From Rubripirellula reticaptiva (GTDB taxonomy: Bacteria > Planctomycetota > Planctomycetia > Pirellulales > Pirellulaceae), in contig NZ_SJPX01000005.1 in the NCBI RefSeq assembly GCF_007860175.1, positions 186,001-250,000 of the forward strand: DNA of 64,000 bases. The letters run 5' to 3'. This document shows, piece by piece, positions 8,783 to 18,431 of the stretch. The notes beneath the pieces are model-generated. The model was not told the DNA's origin. It was given only the letters and a program-made list of their open reading frames with translations, and did not search any database. Both the position numbers and the translations under genes were made by a program. Numbering within the stretch: position 1 is the stretch's first letter; each line of letters starts with the position of its first letter.

Positions 8783-10009
8783 ATGAAATCTTTGCTATCG
8801 GGCATCATCGCGACCGCGGTGATGCCCTTTCTTTTTGGTGCCTCGTCGCTCGTCATCGCTGACGAAACACCCACCATTTCAAATCGATCCGCGAAGGCTC
8901 GGTTTGATTACGAGTTGATTTTCGACAGCGACTTTTCGAAGCCACAGTCGATCGATCCCAAAGTAGGACAATGGCGCCGCGAGACGATGCGGGACAGCAA
9001 CAATTCCGGCCAACATCGTCAAGGGGAAGGTCGTCGACACGCTGCTTGGTATGACAAGTTCGCGGACGAAACGGCATCGGTTGAAGACGGTGTCCTGGTC
9101 CAACGCGGGTTCGTTGCCGATTCGGAACTAGACAATTTCACCAGCCGCGATTCCGGTGCAAAACCTCGCAACCATCTCTACACCGATCCCGATCCGAAAG
9201 ACGCGGCGCTCGGGGAAGTGAATTTCGCGGACTTCGAAATCCACACTTCCTGGTTCGATACGTTCGCCGCCAAGTCAGTCGATGGAAAGCAAGTTCCCGT
9301 CCTACGCACTGACGAACTGCTGCCGAAAGACAAGTTCTGGGGACAAGACGGAAAGACAGACACTCTGTCGCCCAACATCACTTTCGAGCCAGGGACGTTC
9401 TTCGAAATCACAGTCAATTTCGAAGACATGGAAGCACTCGCTCACCGTCATTCGTTTTGGCTGATGCCGGCGAGCGAACAGGGACTCGCCTACGACAACG
9501 ATCCAGCAAACGGACTGGAAATCGACATTTACGAACACGAAATGGTCGTGGCGAAAGACCAAGTTCCGGCCGGCGGCGACAATCCCAACGAAGTGATGCT
9601 GATGAAGTGCATCGGCGGAAAAACCACACCGCCTTCGACCTTCAATGAACTGCACCCCGACGGAAAAACATCGATTCATTCGCCGGGGATCAATCGAGGT
9701 TGGCACAAAATCGGATTTCTGTGGACCAACGAGGTGGTGATGTGGTTCATCGATGGACAAGCTGTCGTGCGAGATCGCAAGTTAGTACCGCAAGTGCCGA
9801 TGTACTTGATTCTCTCACGCGAGGCGAACACGGGTGCCGGACAATCCGGCGACGCACAAAACTTGAAAGCCGATGGTGACAAAATCCCCATCGATGCCGG
9901 CCTGTATGGTCGCAACGTTGCCACGCCAGCCAATCGCGACCTGATCAAACAAGGCCGTGACGAAGTGAAGGTAAGAAGCGTGAAAGCATGGAAACTGACA
10001 ACACGCTAA
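8783..10009 (+). CDS. Secreted GH16-like glycoside hydrolase
   Basis: 408 residues with a signal peptide (MKSLLSGIIATAVMPFLFGA...VIA). The middle carries the GH16 active-site signature ExDxxE as LEIDIYEHE, with nucleophile Glu, auxiliary Asp and acid/base Glu in the expected spacing, preceded by HRHSFWLMPAS. The C-terminal WHKIGFLWTNEVVMWFIDGQ block is the usual concanavalin-A-type beta-sandwich end. It probably cleaves an algal or bacterial beta-glucan-type polysaccharide (laminarin, agar or carrageenan class); substrate cannot be assigned. It lies 47 nt downstream of the PEP-CTERM gene on the same strand. Confidence 0.85.
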   Translation: MKSLLSGIIATAVMPFLFGASSLVIADETPTISNRSAKARFDYELIFDSDFSKPQSIDPKVGQWRRETMRDSNNSGQHRQGEGRRHAAWYDKFADETASVEDGVLVQRGFVADSELDNFTSRDSGAKPRNHLYTDPDPKDAALGEVNFADFEIHTSWFDTFAAKSVDGKQVPVLRTDELLPKDKFWGQDGKTDTLSPNITFEPGTFFEITVNFEDMEALAHRHSFWLMPASEQGLAYDNDPANGLEIDIYEHEMVVAKDQVPAGGDNPNEVMLMKCIGGKTTPPSTFNELHPDGKTSIHSPGINRGWHKIGFLWTNEVVMWFIDGQAVVRDRKLVPQVPMYLILSREANTGAGQSGDAQNLKADGDKIPIDAGLYGRNVATPANRDLIKQGRDEVKVRSVKAWKLTTR

Positions 10010-10071
10010 GAAAATAGTCGTTGCAACGCAAACTCGCAGGCTGCTTTTACGAGATCCGTCACTGCAAGTTC

Positions 10072-10998
10072 CTAAAACGCCGAGATCACTTCAAGTTCGG
10101 CTTTAGTAATCAACGACGCATAGACTTCGATGTCGATTTGTTCCGAGATGAAGTGAGTGCTGCCGTCGGCCAGATTGATTTGCAACCCGCCGGGGTGAAA
10201 CGAGTACGCTTCGTTGTTGTTGGTTTTGTTGATTGCCCATGGTCCCGAACAGCTCAAACCATCGTCGCTGAATCCATGCAGTGGGATAAAGTTCTGAGGG
10301 TCAGCCCAACCGCCACCCTTCGCTCGCCCATTGGCGACGTTCAGATTGCCGCAACCGTTGTCGTTCGTCGACGGTCCTAACCGGCCATTGACATAGAACT
10401 GGGGTCGACCGGCATCCTCGGTCAACAGCATCGTGTTTGACAATCCGTCGAAAACATCACGCATTCGCGTGACACTTCGGTTGATCAAACCAAATGGTTT
10501 CTTTCTCCGTTTGACGAACCCCGCGTTCATGATCGTCGACGTGACCACACCATGGGGAACATAATCCGTTGTGGCAGTCATGACTCCGCCACCCGCACGA
10601 TCGAGCAGCCCACTAATCGGCGTACTCGGGCACGTGTACGTCGACACCTTTTTATCAATCGTGTCATGGTTGCGACTGTTATTCCAATCGACACTGAAAT
10701 CATAGCTACTAAAAAGGTCAACACGTTCAAGAAACGGCATGATGGCAACAGCCCAAGTATGGCCGCGATTGGGCAAGGCTTGACGCGGAAACATCTTGTA
10801 CAGCGAATGGTAGTTCTGGGCGGCAAGGCCGATCTGTCGCATGTTGTTCGAACATGACATGCGACGCGTAGCTTCACGGGCCGCCTGAACAGCCGGCAAC
10901 AACAGCCCAATGAGCACTGCGATGATCGCAATCACCACCAGCAATTCGATCAGAGTGAATCCCACGCGTCGACTTCGAACGAGATTGCCAATCACCAA
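10072..10998 (-). CDS. DUF1559 prepilin-like protein with H-X9-DG C-terminus
   Basis: 308 residues. The N-terminus is type IV prepilin-like: [20 protein letters not shown] after a short basic leader, then [24 protein letters not shown], the DUF1559 signature. The C-terminal motif [12 protein letters not shown] matches H-X9-DG. Planctomycetes have large families of these pseudopilins, exported through a PilD-type peptidase. The translation start is TTG at 10998 or GTG at 10995; a GAGG sequence lies just upstream. No partner genes are adjacent, so it stands alone. Confidence 0.88.
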   Translation of the reverse strand: MVIGNLVRSRRVGFTLIELLVVIAIIAVLIGLLLPAVQAAREATRRMSCSNNMRQIGLAAQNYHSLYKMFPRQALPNRGHTWAVAIMPFLERVDLFSSYDFSVDWNNSRNHDTIDKKVSTYTCPSTPISGLLDRAGGGVMTATTDYVPHGVVTSTIMNAGFVKRRKKPFGLINRSVTRMRDVFDGLSNTMLLTEDAGRPQFYVNGRLGPSTNDNGCGNLNVANGRAKGGGWADPQNFIPLHGFSDDGLSCSGPWAINKTNNNEAYSFHPGGLQINLADGSTHFISEQIDIEVYASLITKAELEVISAF

Positions 10999-11143
10999 AA
11001 CCGTGCCTCACTCTACCGGTGAACCGAAGAACCCAGCCCAACAGTCTAACGCATCCGCGAACCGCTTTCGCGCAGCGAGTGCCTGAATAGCAGGAACCAC
11101 AAAGCTCGCCGAATGATTCGGTTAACACCGCATCATTGAAACG

Positions 11144-11755
11144 TCAATCCTGCACAGACGTCATTTGCATCGTATCAGCGATTCCATAAAAACGGTTCGC
11201 GCTGCGGCATCGTGGGATCGCGTACCACTGATCACCCAACTGTCCCACAACGATTCGAGATCCGTACTCGCGACCGTCGTATCCTTCTGCCACCACAGCA
11301 ACGCACATAAACTTTTCAGCGTAGTAAGTGCTCACCATTTCCAAACGCAAAGCGACAACTCGTCTGTCGTCGGGATCAAAGGCTTCACTTGCGACGACGC
11401 GCACAGGTCGATTCGGATTCATTCGCTTTGGCAATTCGTAGACCGTAAACGATTCCTCGCCGTGACTGAATTTGGTTTCATGCAGACACTGGGCAAACTT
11501 CTGCAGCGTGTCGACCGAACCGTCACATACACCCAAAAGCAGATGTCGAACAAAGTCTTTGGGTGATTCCATTGCACAGCCACGAAACAGAGCGGAGGCA
11601 GCATCTTCGGGGCTGGACGCGCCTTCGCGATCGAACGTAAACGGAGCGAGAATCGGGTCTGCGACTGCGGCATTCAAGCGAACCCCGTAGGTCATCGTGG
11701 CAGCAACAATCACGGCCATCACCGTGCATGCGATGGAAAAACTGCGGCGCTTCAT
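11144..11755 (-). CDS. Hypothetical exported protein
   Basis: 203 residues; not a family I recognise. The N-terminus MKRRSFSIACTVMAVIVAA is a signal peptide or membrane anchor, followed by the mature segment DPILAPFTFDREGASSPEDA. The rest is a soluble alpha/beta-like region with four cysteines or more (RGCAMES, GVCDG, QCLHE, MCVAV, PRCRS) that might form disulfides outside the cytoplasm. The start at MKRRSF is chosen because a 24-codon upstream extension lacks signal features. It neighbours a DUF1559 gene on the same strand with 145 nt between. Confidence 0.65.
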   Translation of the reverse strand: MKRRSFSIACTVMAVIVAATMTYGVRLNAAVADPILAPFTFDREGASSPEDAASALFRGCAMESPKDFVRHLLLGVCDGSVDTLQKFAQCLHETKFSHGEESFTVYELPKRMNPNRPVRVVASEAFDPDDRRVVALRLEMVSTYYAEKFMCVAVVAEGYDGREYGSRIVVGQLGDQWYAIPRCRSANRFYGIADTMQMTSVQD

Positions 11756-11976
11756 GGTTGTGATGCCCTTAAAAAAGTGAACAAACGACGCTTGTGTTCG
11801 CCCGACCGAAGCGAGCGACGATACCACGGAACTTTAACCGACAAGTGAACTCAAATGGGACAATTCAAAGTGTAAAGCAAAGATCAGACAATCGTGGCTT
11901 GGCGAACTGATGGGTATATTGATCGCTTCGCCGAAAATTTTCGGATGTGGTGGACCCTAGGAAGACCGAGAAATTG

Positions 11977-14900
11977 ATGCCAATCCCGAAGTGTTTGATT
12001 CGAAGCGCCGTTGGTTTCGGACTGTGGTTGGGAGTGATCGGTTGCTCAACATCTACCGTACCAACGCCCGACAAGGACTCCGCTGCTGCAAAAGTCAAAA
12101 CGCCGACTATCGAAAAGTCGGAATCCGTTGCCCCGCCACTCGGCGATCAGCCCCCATCAATCGACGTACTGATCCAATCGGCGGAAGAAGCTTTGGCCGC
12201 CGGCCAGTGGGACAAGGCCAGAGAATCGCTGCGGCGCGGACTACTGATCCAACCGGACAGTTCGCGGCTACGATTCTTGTCTGCTCAAGCCGAGGCGAAC
12301 GACGGAAACCTTGACGAAGCGATCGCGATTCTGGCTTCGATTGACAATAGCGATCCCGATTTTGGCATCGCCTCCCTGGGGCAAGCGGCACAGTGGTTGG
12401 CATCTGCAGGACGCGCGACCGAAGCCAGAAACATGTACGAAAAAACGCTCGAGTTAGCACCCGATGTCGACTTCCTGCGTCACCAGTACGCTGCGTTCCT
12501 GAACTTTGTCGGCTGGCGATACCGTGCCCGCGACGTGCTCGAGCCGCTTGTGAAGTCCGGGCAAGCTAACACGGCCGAACTTCGGTCTCTTTTGGACGTT
12601 TCGAATTCGTTTGCCGCGACCCAGGCGACTAGCACGAGCGGAACCGCCAACCGCGAGGGGCCGCTCAGCGAATCACTCGGACGGCTAAGCCATCGCCAGC
12701 CTCGGATCGCCATTGAGATTCTGCAAGCGATGTTGAAGCAAGGGTTGATGGATCGCGAATCGACAACCGACGCGGCAATCGCAGCCGGGTTTGCCGAGCT
12801 TCAACAGTTTGACGAAATGGCACAATGGCTCGACGACTCGTCACCGGACGTCACCAACAATCCGATGTACTGGCGAACGATCGGCGACCAGCGTTTCTTT
12901 GACGGCCGCGCTGACGAGGCCGTTGCGTGCTATCTGAAATCGATCGATGGCGACTGTACCAACCCGATTGTCTACGAACGCCTGACGGCCGCAATGCTGC
13001 GACTGGGCGACGATCCGTCCGCGCGACGCATCGACGGACATCGCGAATTGTTGCTGTCGATTTCACAAGTTGCCGAAGCGATCGTGACTCAAACACCAAG
13101 CGACGACAGCCTTGCCGTTGAATTGGCGGACAAGTTGGAACAAGCAGGCCAACCAGACCAGGCGGCCGCTTGGTTGTCGTGGTTTCGCACTGAGTATCCC
13201 GAGTTGGTGAATTCGGCTGCGTTCGATCGCGAGATCCTGCGGTTGAGGAGTATCGATGCCAACACTATCGAGACGCAGCGGTTTGTCGGAATCTCGCCGA
13301 AGGCCTATCCAGAACCGTCGGCGATCAAGCTACCTACAAACGATGGCTCTGCAACGAAAGAGTCTTTGGCAAATACCGACAAACGTCCATTCGTTCGGCA
13401 ACCAACGCTCGCCACCTTCGTCGATGTTGCTGAAAGCACCGGTTTAGTTCATGAGTATAAGAACGCCAATCCAAAACGCCTCTACAACTTCCGCATCTTC
13501 GAAGGCTTGGGTGGCGGCATCGCAGCGTTTGACTTTGACCGCGACGGACGCGTCGATTTCTATTGCAGCCAGGCCGGTTGCGAGCCGCCGTTAGGTCTTA
13601 GCAGCGAGTCCAATCAACTCTACCGAAACCTTGACGGACACTTCCGCAATGCCACCGAAATCGCCTCACTCGTCGACCGAAACTACACCCAGTGCGTAAC
13701 GACGGGCGACATCAACCAAGACGGTTTTGATGACGTGCTTGTTGGAAATTTGGGTTTCAATCGCATGTTGATCAACCAAGGTGACGGCACCTTTCGCGAC
13801 ATCAGCGAGTCGGTTGGCTGGACAAACCCCGATACGGCCCATTGCACGATGGGGCTAGCAATCGCGGACATCACAGGCGATGCGATTGCCGATGTAGTCG
13901 AAGTCAACTACGTCAATTCGCCGTTGATGTACGAACCGTCGCCAGTCGGGCCTGATGGTGGGCTCGTTAAAATACCAGGGCCACTGCACTTTCCCGCCGA
14001 GGTGGACCGTCTTTGGATTCAAACACACGATGGCAAGTTTGAGCCAATGAATTTGGGCGAGACCGCTACGTCGGCCGGCCACGCACGAGCGGCCGAGTTT
14101 GGTGACTCTGCGAATCCAGGACTGGGAATGATCATCAGCAACTTTGACGACGATCCAGCCAATGAAATTTTCGTCGCCAATGACGCGCGGCCCAACCAAT
14201 TGTGGAAGCAGCAGCAATCGGCGAAGCAGCTAAGTGCTGACGACAACGAGTTGTCCTTCGAAGACATCGCCGTTGCCCGCGGTTGTGCCGTCAGTTCGCG
14301 AGGCGAGGCGTGTGCCTGCATGGGTGTGGCGTGGGCCGACTTTGATCGCAACGGATCGCCAGACATGATCATCACCAATTGGTTCGACGAATGGCTGAAT
14401 TTCTACCTGGGTGACTCAAGCGGCAACTTTCGTGATGTCGCACCGCGATTCGGCTTAGACAAACTAAGCGAAAACTTACTCGGGTTTGGTTGCCAGGCAA
14501 TCGACTTTGACAACGACGCGACCGTTGATGTCTTTGTCGCCAATGGTCATATCGACAACGTCGCGGGCGCTAAAACTGCGTTGGCGATGCCTGCTCAATT
14601 GATCCAAAACCTTGGTGATCGATTCTTGTTAGCCGAGCAGTCGGCCGAAACGTTTTGGCAGCAAAACCATGTGGGACGGGCTGCGATCACCGCCGACCAC
14701 AATCGCGACGGACAAATGGACATCGCGGTGGTCGACCTGCTGGCGCCGGTCGCCTTGTTAGAAAACCAAACACAAACCAACAACCACTGGATCCAGTTCG
14801 TGATTGTCGGCGTCGAAAGCGAACGTGGGGCGATCGGCACACGAATCGAAGTGTCGCAGGGAACCGAAAAACAAGTTGCCGTCACGGCAACCGGCGACGG

Positions 14901-15078
14901 GTACCAGGGACGCAGCGAGGCCGTTGTACCGTTCGGCCTTGGCTCGTCCGAGGCGCCGGTTGGAGTCAAGGTTATATGGCCGTCGGGAGTGGAAAGTTAT
15001 TTGCCAAGCTTGCGCCCCGACACGCGATACTTGATCGTCGAAGGGCAATCCGAACCATGGGCCGACCACCTACGCTGA
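11977..15078 (+). CDS. TPR / FG-GAP / ASPIC-UnbV (CRTAC1-like) lipoprotein
   Basis: 1033 residues. The signal peptide ends in a lipobox (LGVIGCS). About residues 45-420 form TPR-like helical repeats (LIQSAEEALAAGQWDKARES, QPDSSRLRFLSAQAEANDG). About 480-900 form a beta-propeller of FG-GAP/VCBS units with calcium-loop motifs DFDRDGRVDFY, DINQDGFDDVLVG, DFDRNGSPDMII and DHNRDGQMDIAV. The C-terminus is an ASPIC/UnbV domain (GAIGTRIEVSQG ... VIWPSGVESY). It is likely anchored to the outer surface of a membrane and involved in binding or assembly. The family is abundant in planctomycetes, but its molecular role is unknown. Confidence 0.88.
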   Translation: MPIPKCLIRSAVGFGLWLGVIGCSTSTVPTPDKDSAAAKVKTPTIEKSESVAPPLGDQPPSIDVLIQSAEEALAAGQWDKARESLRRGLLIQPDSSRLRFLSAQAEANDGNLDEAIAILASIDNSDPDFGIASLGQAAQWLASAGRATEARNMYEKTLELAPDVDFLRHQYAAFLNFVGWRYRARDVLEPLVKSGQANTAELRSLLDVSNSFAATQATSTSGTANREGPLSESLGRLSHRQPRIAIEILQAMLKQGLMDRESTTDAAIAAGFAELQQFDEMAQWLDDSSPDVTNNPMYWRTIGDQRFFDGRADEAVACYLKSIDGDCTNPIVYERLTAAMLRLGDDPSARRIDGHRELLLSISQVAEAIVTQTPSDDSLAVELADKLEQAGQPDQAAAWLSWFRTEYPELVNSAAFDREILRLRSIDANTIETQRFVGISPKAYPEPSAIKLPTNDGSATKESLANTDKRPFVRQPTLATFVDVAESTGLVHEYKNANPKRLYNFRIFEGLGGGIAAFDFDRDGRVDFYCSQAGCEPPLGLSSESNQLYRNLDGHFRNATEIASLVDRNYTQCVTTGDINQDGFDDVLVGNLGFNRMLINQGDGTFRDISESVGWTNPDTAHCTMGLAIADITGDAIADVVEVNYVNSPLMYEPSPVGPDGGLVKIPGPLHFPAEVDRLWIQTHDGKFEPMNLGETATSAGHARAAEFGDSANPGLGMIISNFDDDPANEIFVANDARPNQLWKQQQSAKQLSADDNELSFEDIAVARGCAVSSRGEACACMGVAWADFDRNGSPDMIITNWFDEWLNFYLGDSSGNFRDVAPRFGLDKLSENLLGFGCQAIDFDNDATVDVFVANGHIDNVAGAKTALAMPAQLIQNLGDRFLLAEQSAETFWQQNHVGRAAITADHNRDGQMDIAVVDLLAPVALLENQTQTNNHWIQFVIVGVESERGAIGTRIEVSQGTEKQVAVTATGDGYQGRSEAVVPFGLGSSEAPVGVKVIWPSGVESYLPSLRPDTRYLIVEGQSEPWADHLR

Positions 15079-15182
15079 TCGTTTTTGACTTAGCTTGAAT
15101 GAGCTTCGGCAAGTGGGATGCTCCGAACGCGCAATCGCTTTGTTCACGCCGCATGGAAGGATATTTGGTCGGCGGATTTTAT

Positions 15183-15198
15183 TTCAAATATATTTGAA
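15183..15198. promoter_or_regulatory. Perfect 16-bp palindrome TTCAAATATATTTGAA
   Basis: Perfect inverted repeat without spacer, in a local AT-rich patch 300 nt upstream of the DUF1559 start. The size and symmetry suit a dimeric regulator or an intrinsically bent/melting site. There is no sequence evidence for a specific binding protein. Confidence 0.4.
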
Positions 15199-15337
15199 GA
15201 TTCCGTCAAACGAGCCGCTACCTAGAAAGCAGACTGCTGTTTACTATTCATGAATGACGACTCGATCACGCTGAACGGGTCTCACTTGGAACAATCTTAC
15301 AATAGTGAATGCCCAGAGCGCGGACAATCATTCGATG

Positions 15338-15377
15338 AAGTCTCTTTCTGCCTTTTGCTGAAACAGCAATGAGACTT
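15338..15377 (+). promoter_or_regulatory. Nested stem-loop in DUF1559 leader
   Basis: Outer stem AAGTCTC (15338-15344) pairs with GAGACTT (15371-15377). Inner stem TTGCTG (15355-15360) pairs with CAGCAA (15364-15369) around an AAA loop. The two arms are separated by an asymmetric internal loop. It lies about 120 nt before the start codon, so it could be a 5'-UTR structure or a processing signal. This rests on hand pairing only. Confidence 0.35.
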
Positions 15378-15498
15378 TCCGGTTGTCGCCTTGCTCACTC
15401 TGTAGATTCCGTTCGCGATTAGCCAAATAAAACGATCCCGGTTGTCGGGCTCTTCTGGTTAAGTTTCTGTTTCATCTTTTACTATTTTGGAGAAGTGT

Positions 15499-16779
15499 AT
15501 GGTTCAAACTGCGCGCCGCCGTTCGCACGGCGGTTTTACCCTGGTCGAGCTACTAGTGGTCATCGCCATCATTGGCGTCTTGGTTGGTCTCCTGTTGCCT
15601 GCGGTTCAGGCCGCTCGTGAAGCTGCACGCCGCATGAGCTGCAGTAACAATTTCAAGCAAATCGGGCTTGGTCTTCACAACTACCACTCGGCATTCAACC
15701 AGCTTCCTGCGCAATGTGCTGGCCCGCACGTCGCTGGTCTTGCCTACACTTCTGATAGCGTCTTGGCTGCCAACAACAAGCTTAGCTTTTTGGTTGGCTT
15801 GACCCCGTTCCTTGAACAACAAGCCATTTGGGAACAAATCTCGAATCCCGGCGGCATTGGCTTGGCGTTAAACGGAAACCTCACTGGCTTGTTCCCAGCA
15901 ATGGGACCGTCGCCCGACACCGACCCAGGTGCGAACAACACCGGTGGCCGCAACTACACGCCTTGGTTCAACGAGCTGCCAACGCTTCGCTGCCCAAGCG
16001 ACCCAGGCGTCGGTCTGCCGGCCCAAGGTCGTACGAACTACGCCGCCTGTCTTGGTGATGCAATCGACAAGACTCACGAAGGTGCCGGCGTTCAGCAAGC
16101 AAACGGCGTTTGGCCACTCAACGCGACCACTGCTGAACAAGCTCGTGCTGCTTGCCGTGGTGTGTTCATCCCCTACCAAAACACCAAGTTCCGCGACATC
16201 CTTGACGGACTGTCGAACACGTTGGCCTGTGCCGAAATCGCAACCAACTTGGGTGACCGAGACGTTCGAACCGACCCTGTTGTGAACACCGGTGTTCGCA
16301 ACCGAAGCGGACAAGCTGGTGAACTAGGAAACCTGCTCGCCTGTGACGTCAGCATCGACCCGCTGCGTCCAAATTTCTGGGTCTCGACCGTCGACACTCT
16401 TTCGATCAACGCCGCCGGAACCGAAACTTGGCGTTCACGTAGCGCTCGCGGTTACATGTGGGCCTATGGTGGTCCAGTAACAACCGGCTTCAACACAATG
16501 CGTCCACCAAACAAAGCAACTTGCTTGGGATGGCGTGGACTGCGTGAAACGGGTGCTTTGCCACCATCAAGCTATCACCAAGGTGGCTGCCACGTTTTGT
16601 TCGCTGACGGTGCTGTCAAGTTCCTGACCGACTCGATCGAAGCAGGCAACCAAAGCTCACAACCGGTCAAGTTGGGCAACGTTGCACCAGCTCCTGTACC
16701 TGGTGCTCAAAGCCCCTACGGCTTGTGGGGTGCTTTGGGTACTCGAGCAAGCAAAGAAACGATCTCAGAAGAACTATAG
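15499..16779 (+). CDS. DUF1559 prepilin-like protein, probably abundant
   Basis: 426 residues. The start ATG has a good GGAGAAG ribosome-binding site 3-9 nt upstream. It has a prepilin-type N-terminus ([20 protein letters not shown]), then [20 protein letters not shown] and the H-X9-DG end ([12 protein letters not shown]). Codon choice differs from neighbours, with many GGT, GCT and CGT codons, as expected of a highly expressed gene. Together with the long leader, the strong Shine-Dalgarno and the following terminator, this suggests an abundant pseudopilin. The small lipoprotein gene lies just after the terminator. Confidence 0.92.
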   Translation: MVQTARRRSHGGFTLVELLVVIAIIGVLVGLLLPAVQAAREAARRMSCSNNFKQIGLGLHNYHSAFNQLPAQCAGPHVAGLAYTSDSVLAANNKLSFLVGLTPFLEQQAIWEQISNPGGIGLALNGNLTGLFPAMGPSPDTDPGANNTGGRNYTPWFNELPTLRCPSDPGVGLPAQGRTNYAACLGDAIDKTHEGAGVQQANGVWPLNATTAEQARAACRGVFIPYQNTKFRDILDGLSNTLACAEIATNLGDRDVRTDPVVNTGVRNRSGQAGELGNLLACDVSIDPLRPNFWVSTVDTLSINAAGTETWRSRSARGYMWAYGGPVTTGFNTMRPPNKATCLGWRGLRETGALPPSSYHQGGCHVLFADGAVKFLTDSIEAGNQSSQPVKLGNVAPAPVPGAQSPYGLWGALGTRASKETISEEL

Positions 16780-16811
16780 TCTCGGACGACCGTTCATCAC
16801 TTCGCCAATCC

Positions 16812-16856
16812 GCATGCCCCGCCGATCACTTGGTCGTCGGGGCATGCTTCTTCGTT
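16812..16856 (+). terminator. Rho-independent terminator-like hairpin after DUF1559 gene
   Basis: Perfect 10-bp stem GCATGCCCCG (16812-16821) / CGGGGCATGC (16838-16847), with further pairing inside the loop (CCGATCA/TGGTCG), followed by TTCTTCGTT. It is about 30 nt after the DUF1559 stop and 35 nt before the small lipoprotein start, so it may terminate or attenuate transcription between them. Confidence 0.75.
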
Positions 16857-16882
16857 AACATCAACCTGCAAGTAGTTTAAAC

Positions 16883-17053
16883 GTGAAAAAGTTAGTATTG
16901 CTAAACGCCCTGTTCGTGGTCATGTTCGCATCAATCACCGGATGCTCGGAACCGAAAGCCGGCGTTGTCGCTGATCCAGCAGAAATGGACCAGTACATCA
17001 CACCCGAAGGTGTTGATTTGTCGGCCGAACAAAGCCCCACCACCAGCAAGTAG
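16883..17053 (+). CDS. Small lipoprotein (56 aa)
   Basis: A 56-residue frame starting GTG: MKKLVLLNALFVVMFASITG precedes Cys21 (lipobox ITGC), and the mature tail SEPKAGVVADPAEMDQYIT continues for 35 residues, polar and acidic. It is short, but has a near-ideal lipoprotein signal (KK, hydrophobic core, lipobox). The position directly after a DUF1559 gene fits similar small lipoproteins that I recall beside DUF1559 genes in planctomycetes. A longer opposite-strand frame overlaps it, but looks non-biological. No function is known. Confidence 0.72.
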   Translation: MKKLVLLNALFVVMFASITGCSEPKAGVVADPAEMDQYITPEGVDLSAEQSPTTSK

Positions 17054-17375
17054 TCGGCGTGTGCTGCGAGCAACCGCAAGGTGTCTGATTTGAATTCCAT
17101 TGACATCGATGCCATGGACTCAGTTTGCTCGTTCGACGAATGACTCTGCAATCGCTTAGCCAGCCAAACGGAATTCCCGAGGTCAAATCCTCGAAAGCTC
17201 CGCTCGGCTTGGCCGGATGCCAGCCCACAGGGATCGGCCAACCATAGCCCGTGCATCAACATGAATGGTGTCGGCGAACTTGTGACCGAACGCAATTCAA
17301 TTCCGCCATTGCGAAAACGAAACAGCGTCTCTTCGCCTTTCTAACGAAGCAATCAACCTCGCTTAGCGATCAGCG
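17054..17375. other. Intergenic region without recognised gene
   Basis: 322 nt between the small lipoprotein and the 3' end of the PEP-CTERM protease gene. No credible coding frame, repeat family member or strong terminator was seen. Confidence 0.4.
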
Positions 17376-18431
17376 TTACGCCTTGCGACGACGACGGACA
17401 AACACCGCAACGCCGCTTGCCAGAACAAATGCCAGTGAACCGGGTTCAGGAACCGCACTGATATTCGTGTATCCGATGTCCCTAAGGATGCCGACTTCGA
17501 TGGCACTGATCACACGAGTATCTAAGCCCGAAGCAACGGCGCCCTCGTGATTCATCATTTTCAACGCATTGCCATTGGTACCGTTGAAGAAATCCGTATC
17601 AAGGTGCGAGCCCGACGATCCGCCCAACCACGTCGCTGGCGAATAAAGCGGCACCGGGTTTCCACCGTTAGCCAGTACAGCGTTGGGGCCGTTGAACAAC
17701 AGCCCGTCAACGGGCCCTGCGCCGCCTACCGACGCAGCGTTCCAACGGGCAGTGTCCAGTGCAAACGTTCCATCGATCAACGCGCCCGTGGAGTCGGCAA
17801 CAAATTGATCAAACGTTGTCCAAGCGGTTGGTGCGCCGATAGGATCGCTGAACCCACTGCTGCCGTCTTGCCCGATGCTGGACGCAAAGCCGACGGCGTG
17901 CAGCAATTCGTGGACGGCTGTCGAAAACAAGTCCAACTCGCCGGGCTGAAAATCATCAAACGGCTCCCACTGAAAGTTGGCAAAGTTCCAATTGACCGTT
18001 CCGTCGGCCAACGCTGGCGATGGGTCCGCTGCATCACCACCAAGAATCTTGGTCCTAACATCGCCAGACGAGACGAATCCGTTGGTAGCAACCGACGCGC
18101 TAAAGTTCGAGCCCGCCGAGGCGAGTGTATTCGGCCCTGTTTCGCTGCCGTTGACGTCCATGTTGATGGTTGCGGTGTAGTTTTTGAAAAAACCGGCTAG
18201 ATAGTTCCCCGCATTGGTCAGCCCCTGGCGACGATCGCTGCCCGTCTGTCCATTCGCGTTGAATCCCACGCCCAAAGCATCAGTGAAGTTGAAGTCAAAA
18301 ATGACTTCAGCTTGCGCCGGTTCCGGCGTATTCATCAGAAACCCAGCGGCAATCAGCATGAAAAGCCGCTTGCGCAATTTTGAAACAACTGCCTTCTTAT
18401 GACACATCATTTGACCCTGAGAAAAAGCCAT
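17376..18431 (-). CDS. PEP-CTERM zinc metalloprotease-like protein
   Basis: About 351 residues. There is a signal peptide (KLRKRLFMLIAAGFLMNTPE...AQA). The centre has the metzincin-like motif HELLHAVGFAS (HExxHxxGF) and a downstream Met-containing MMNHEGAV segment; the third zinc ligand may be a Ser, Asp or other residue. The C-terminus is a PEP-CTERM signal (VPEPGSLAFVLASGVAVF, then RRRRK). It resembles the NF038122-type PEP-CTERM metalloproteases. It is exported and perhaps anchored by exosortase. The start could be ATG 18431 or the ATG pair at 18410, which has AGGG 5-8 nt upstream. Confidence 0.8.
   Translation of the reverse strand: MAFSQGQMMCHKKAVVSKLRKRLFMLIAAGFLMNTPEPAQAEVIFDFNFTDALGVGFNANGQTGSDRRQGLTNAGNYLAGFFKNYTATINMDVNGSETGPNTLASAGSNFSASVATNGFVSSGDVRTKILGGDAADPSPALADGTVNWNFANFQWEPFDDFQPGELDLFSTAVHELLHAVGFASSIGQDGSSGFSDPIGAPTAWTTFDQFVADSTGALIDGTFALDTARWNAASVGGAGPVDGLLFNGPNAVLANGGNPVPLYSPATWLGGSSGSHLDTDFFNGTNGNALKMMNHEGAVASGLDTRVISAIEVGILRDIGYTNISAVPEPGSLAFVLASGVAVFVRRRRKA

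Larger units (their letters stand above)
15079..15498. other. AT-rich leader region upstream of DUF1559 gene
   Basis: 420 nt without a gene, noticeably more AT-rich than the surroundings. It contains a perfect 16-bp palindrome and a nested stem-loop (listed separately), so it is a good candidate for a long regulated 5' region of the DUF1559 gene at 15499. No promoter hexamers could be assigned with confidence. Confidence 0.5.

Noticed and set aside
14595-15069. Minus-strand frames near the end of the FG-GAP gene
   Set aside because: Antisense of the ASPIC/UnbV domain; no signal or motif.
16861-17295. 144-codon open frame on the minus strand covering the small lipoprotein
   Set aside because: No recognisable domain or signal, and composition unlike neighbours. 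The opposite-strand lipoprotein has a clear signal and lipobox.
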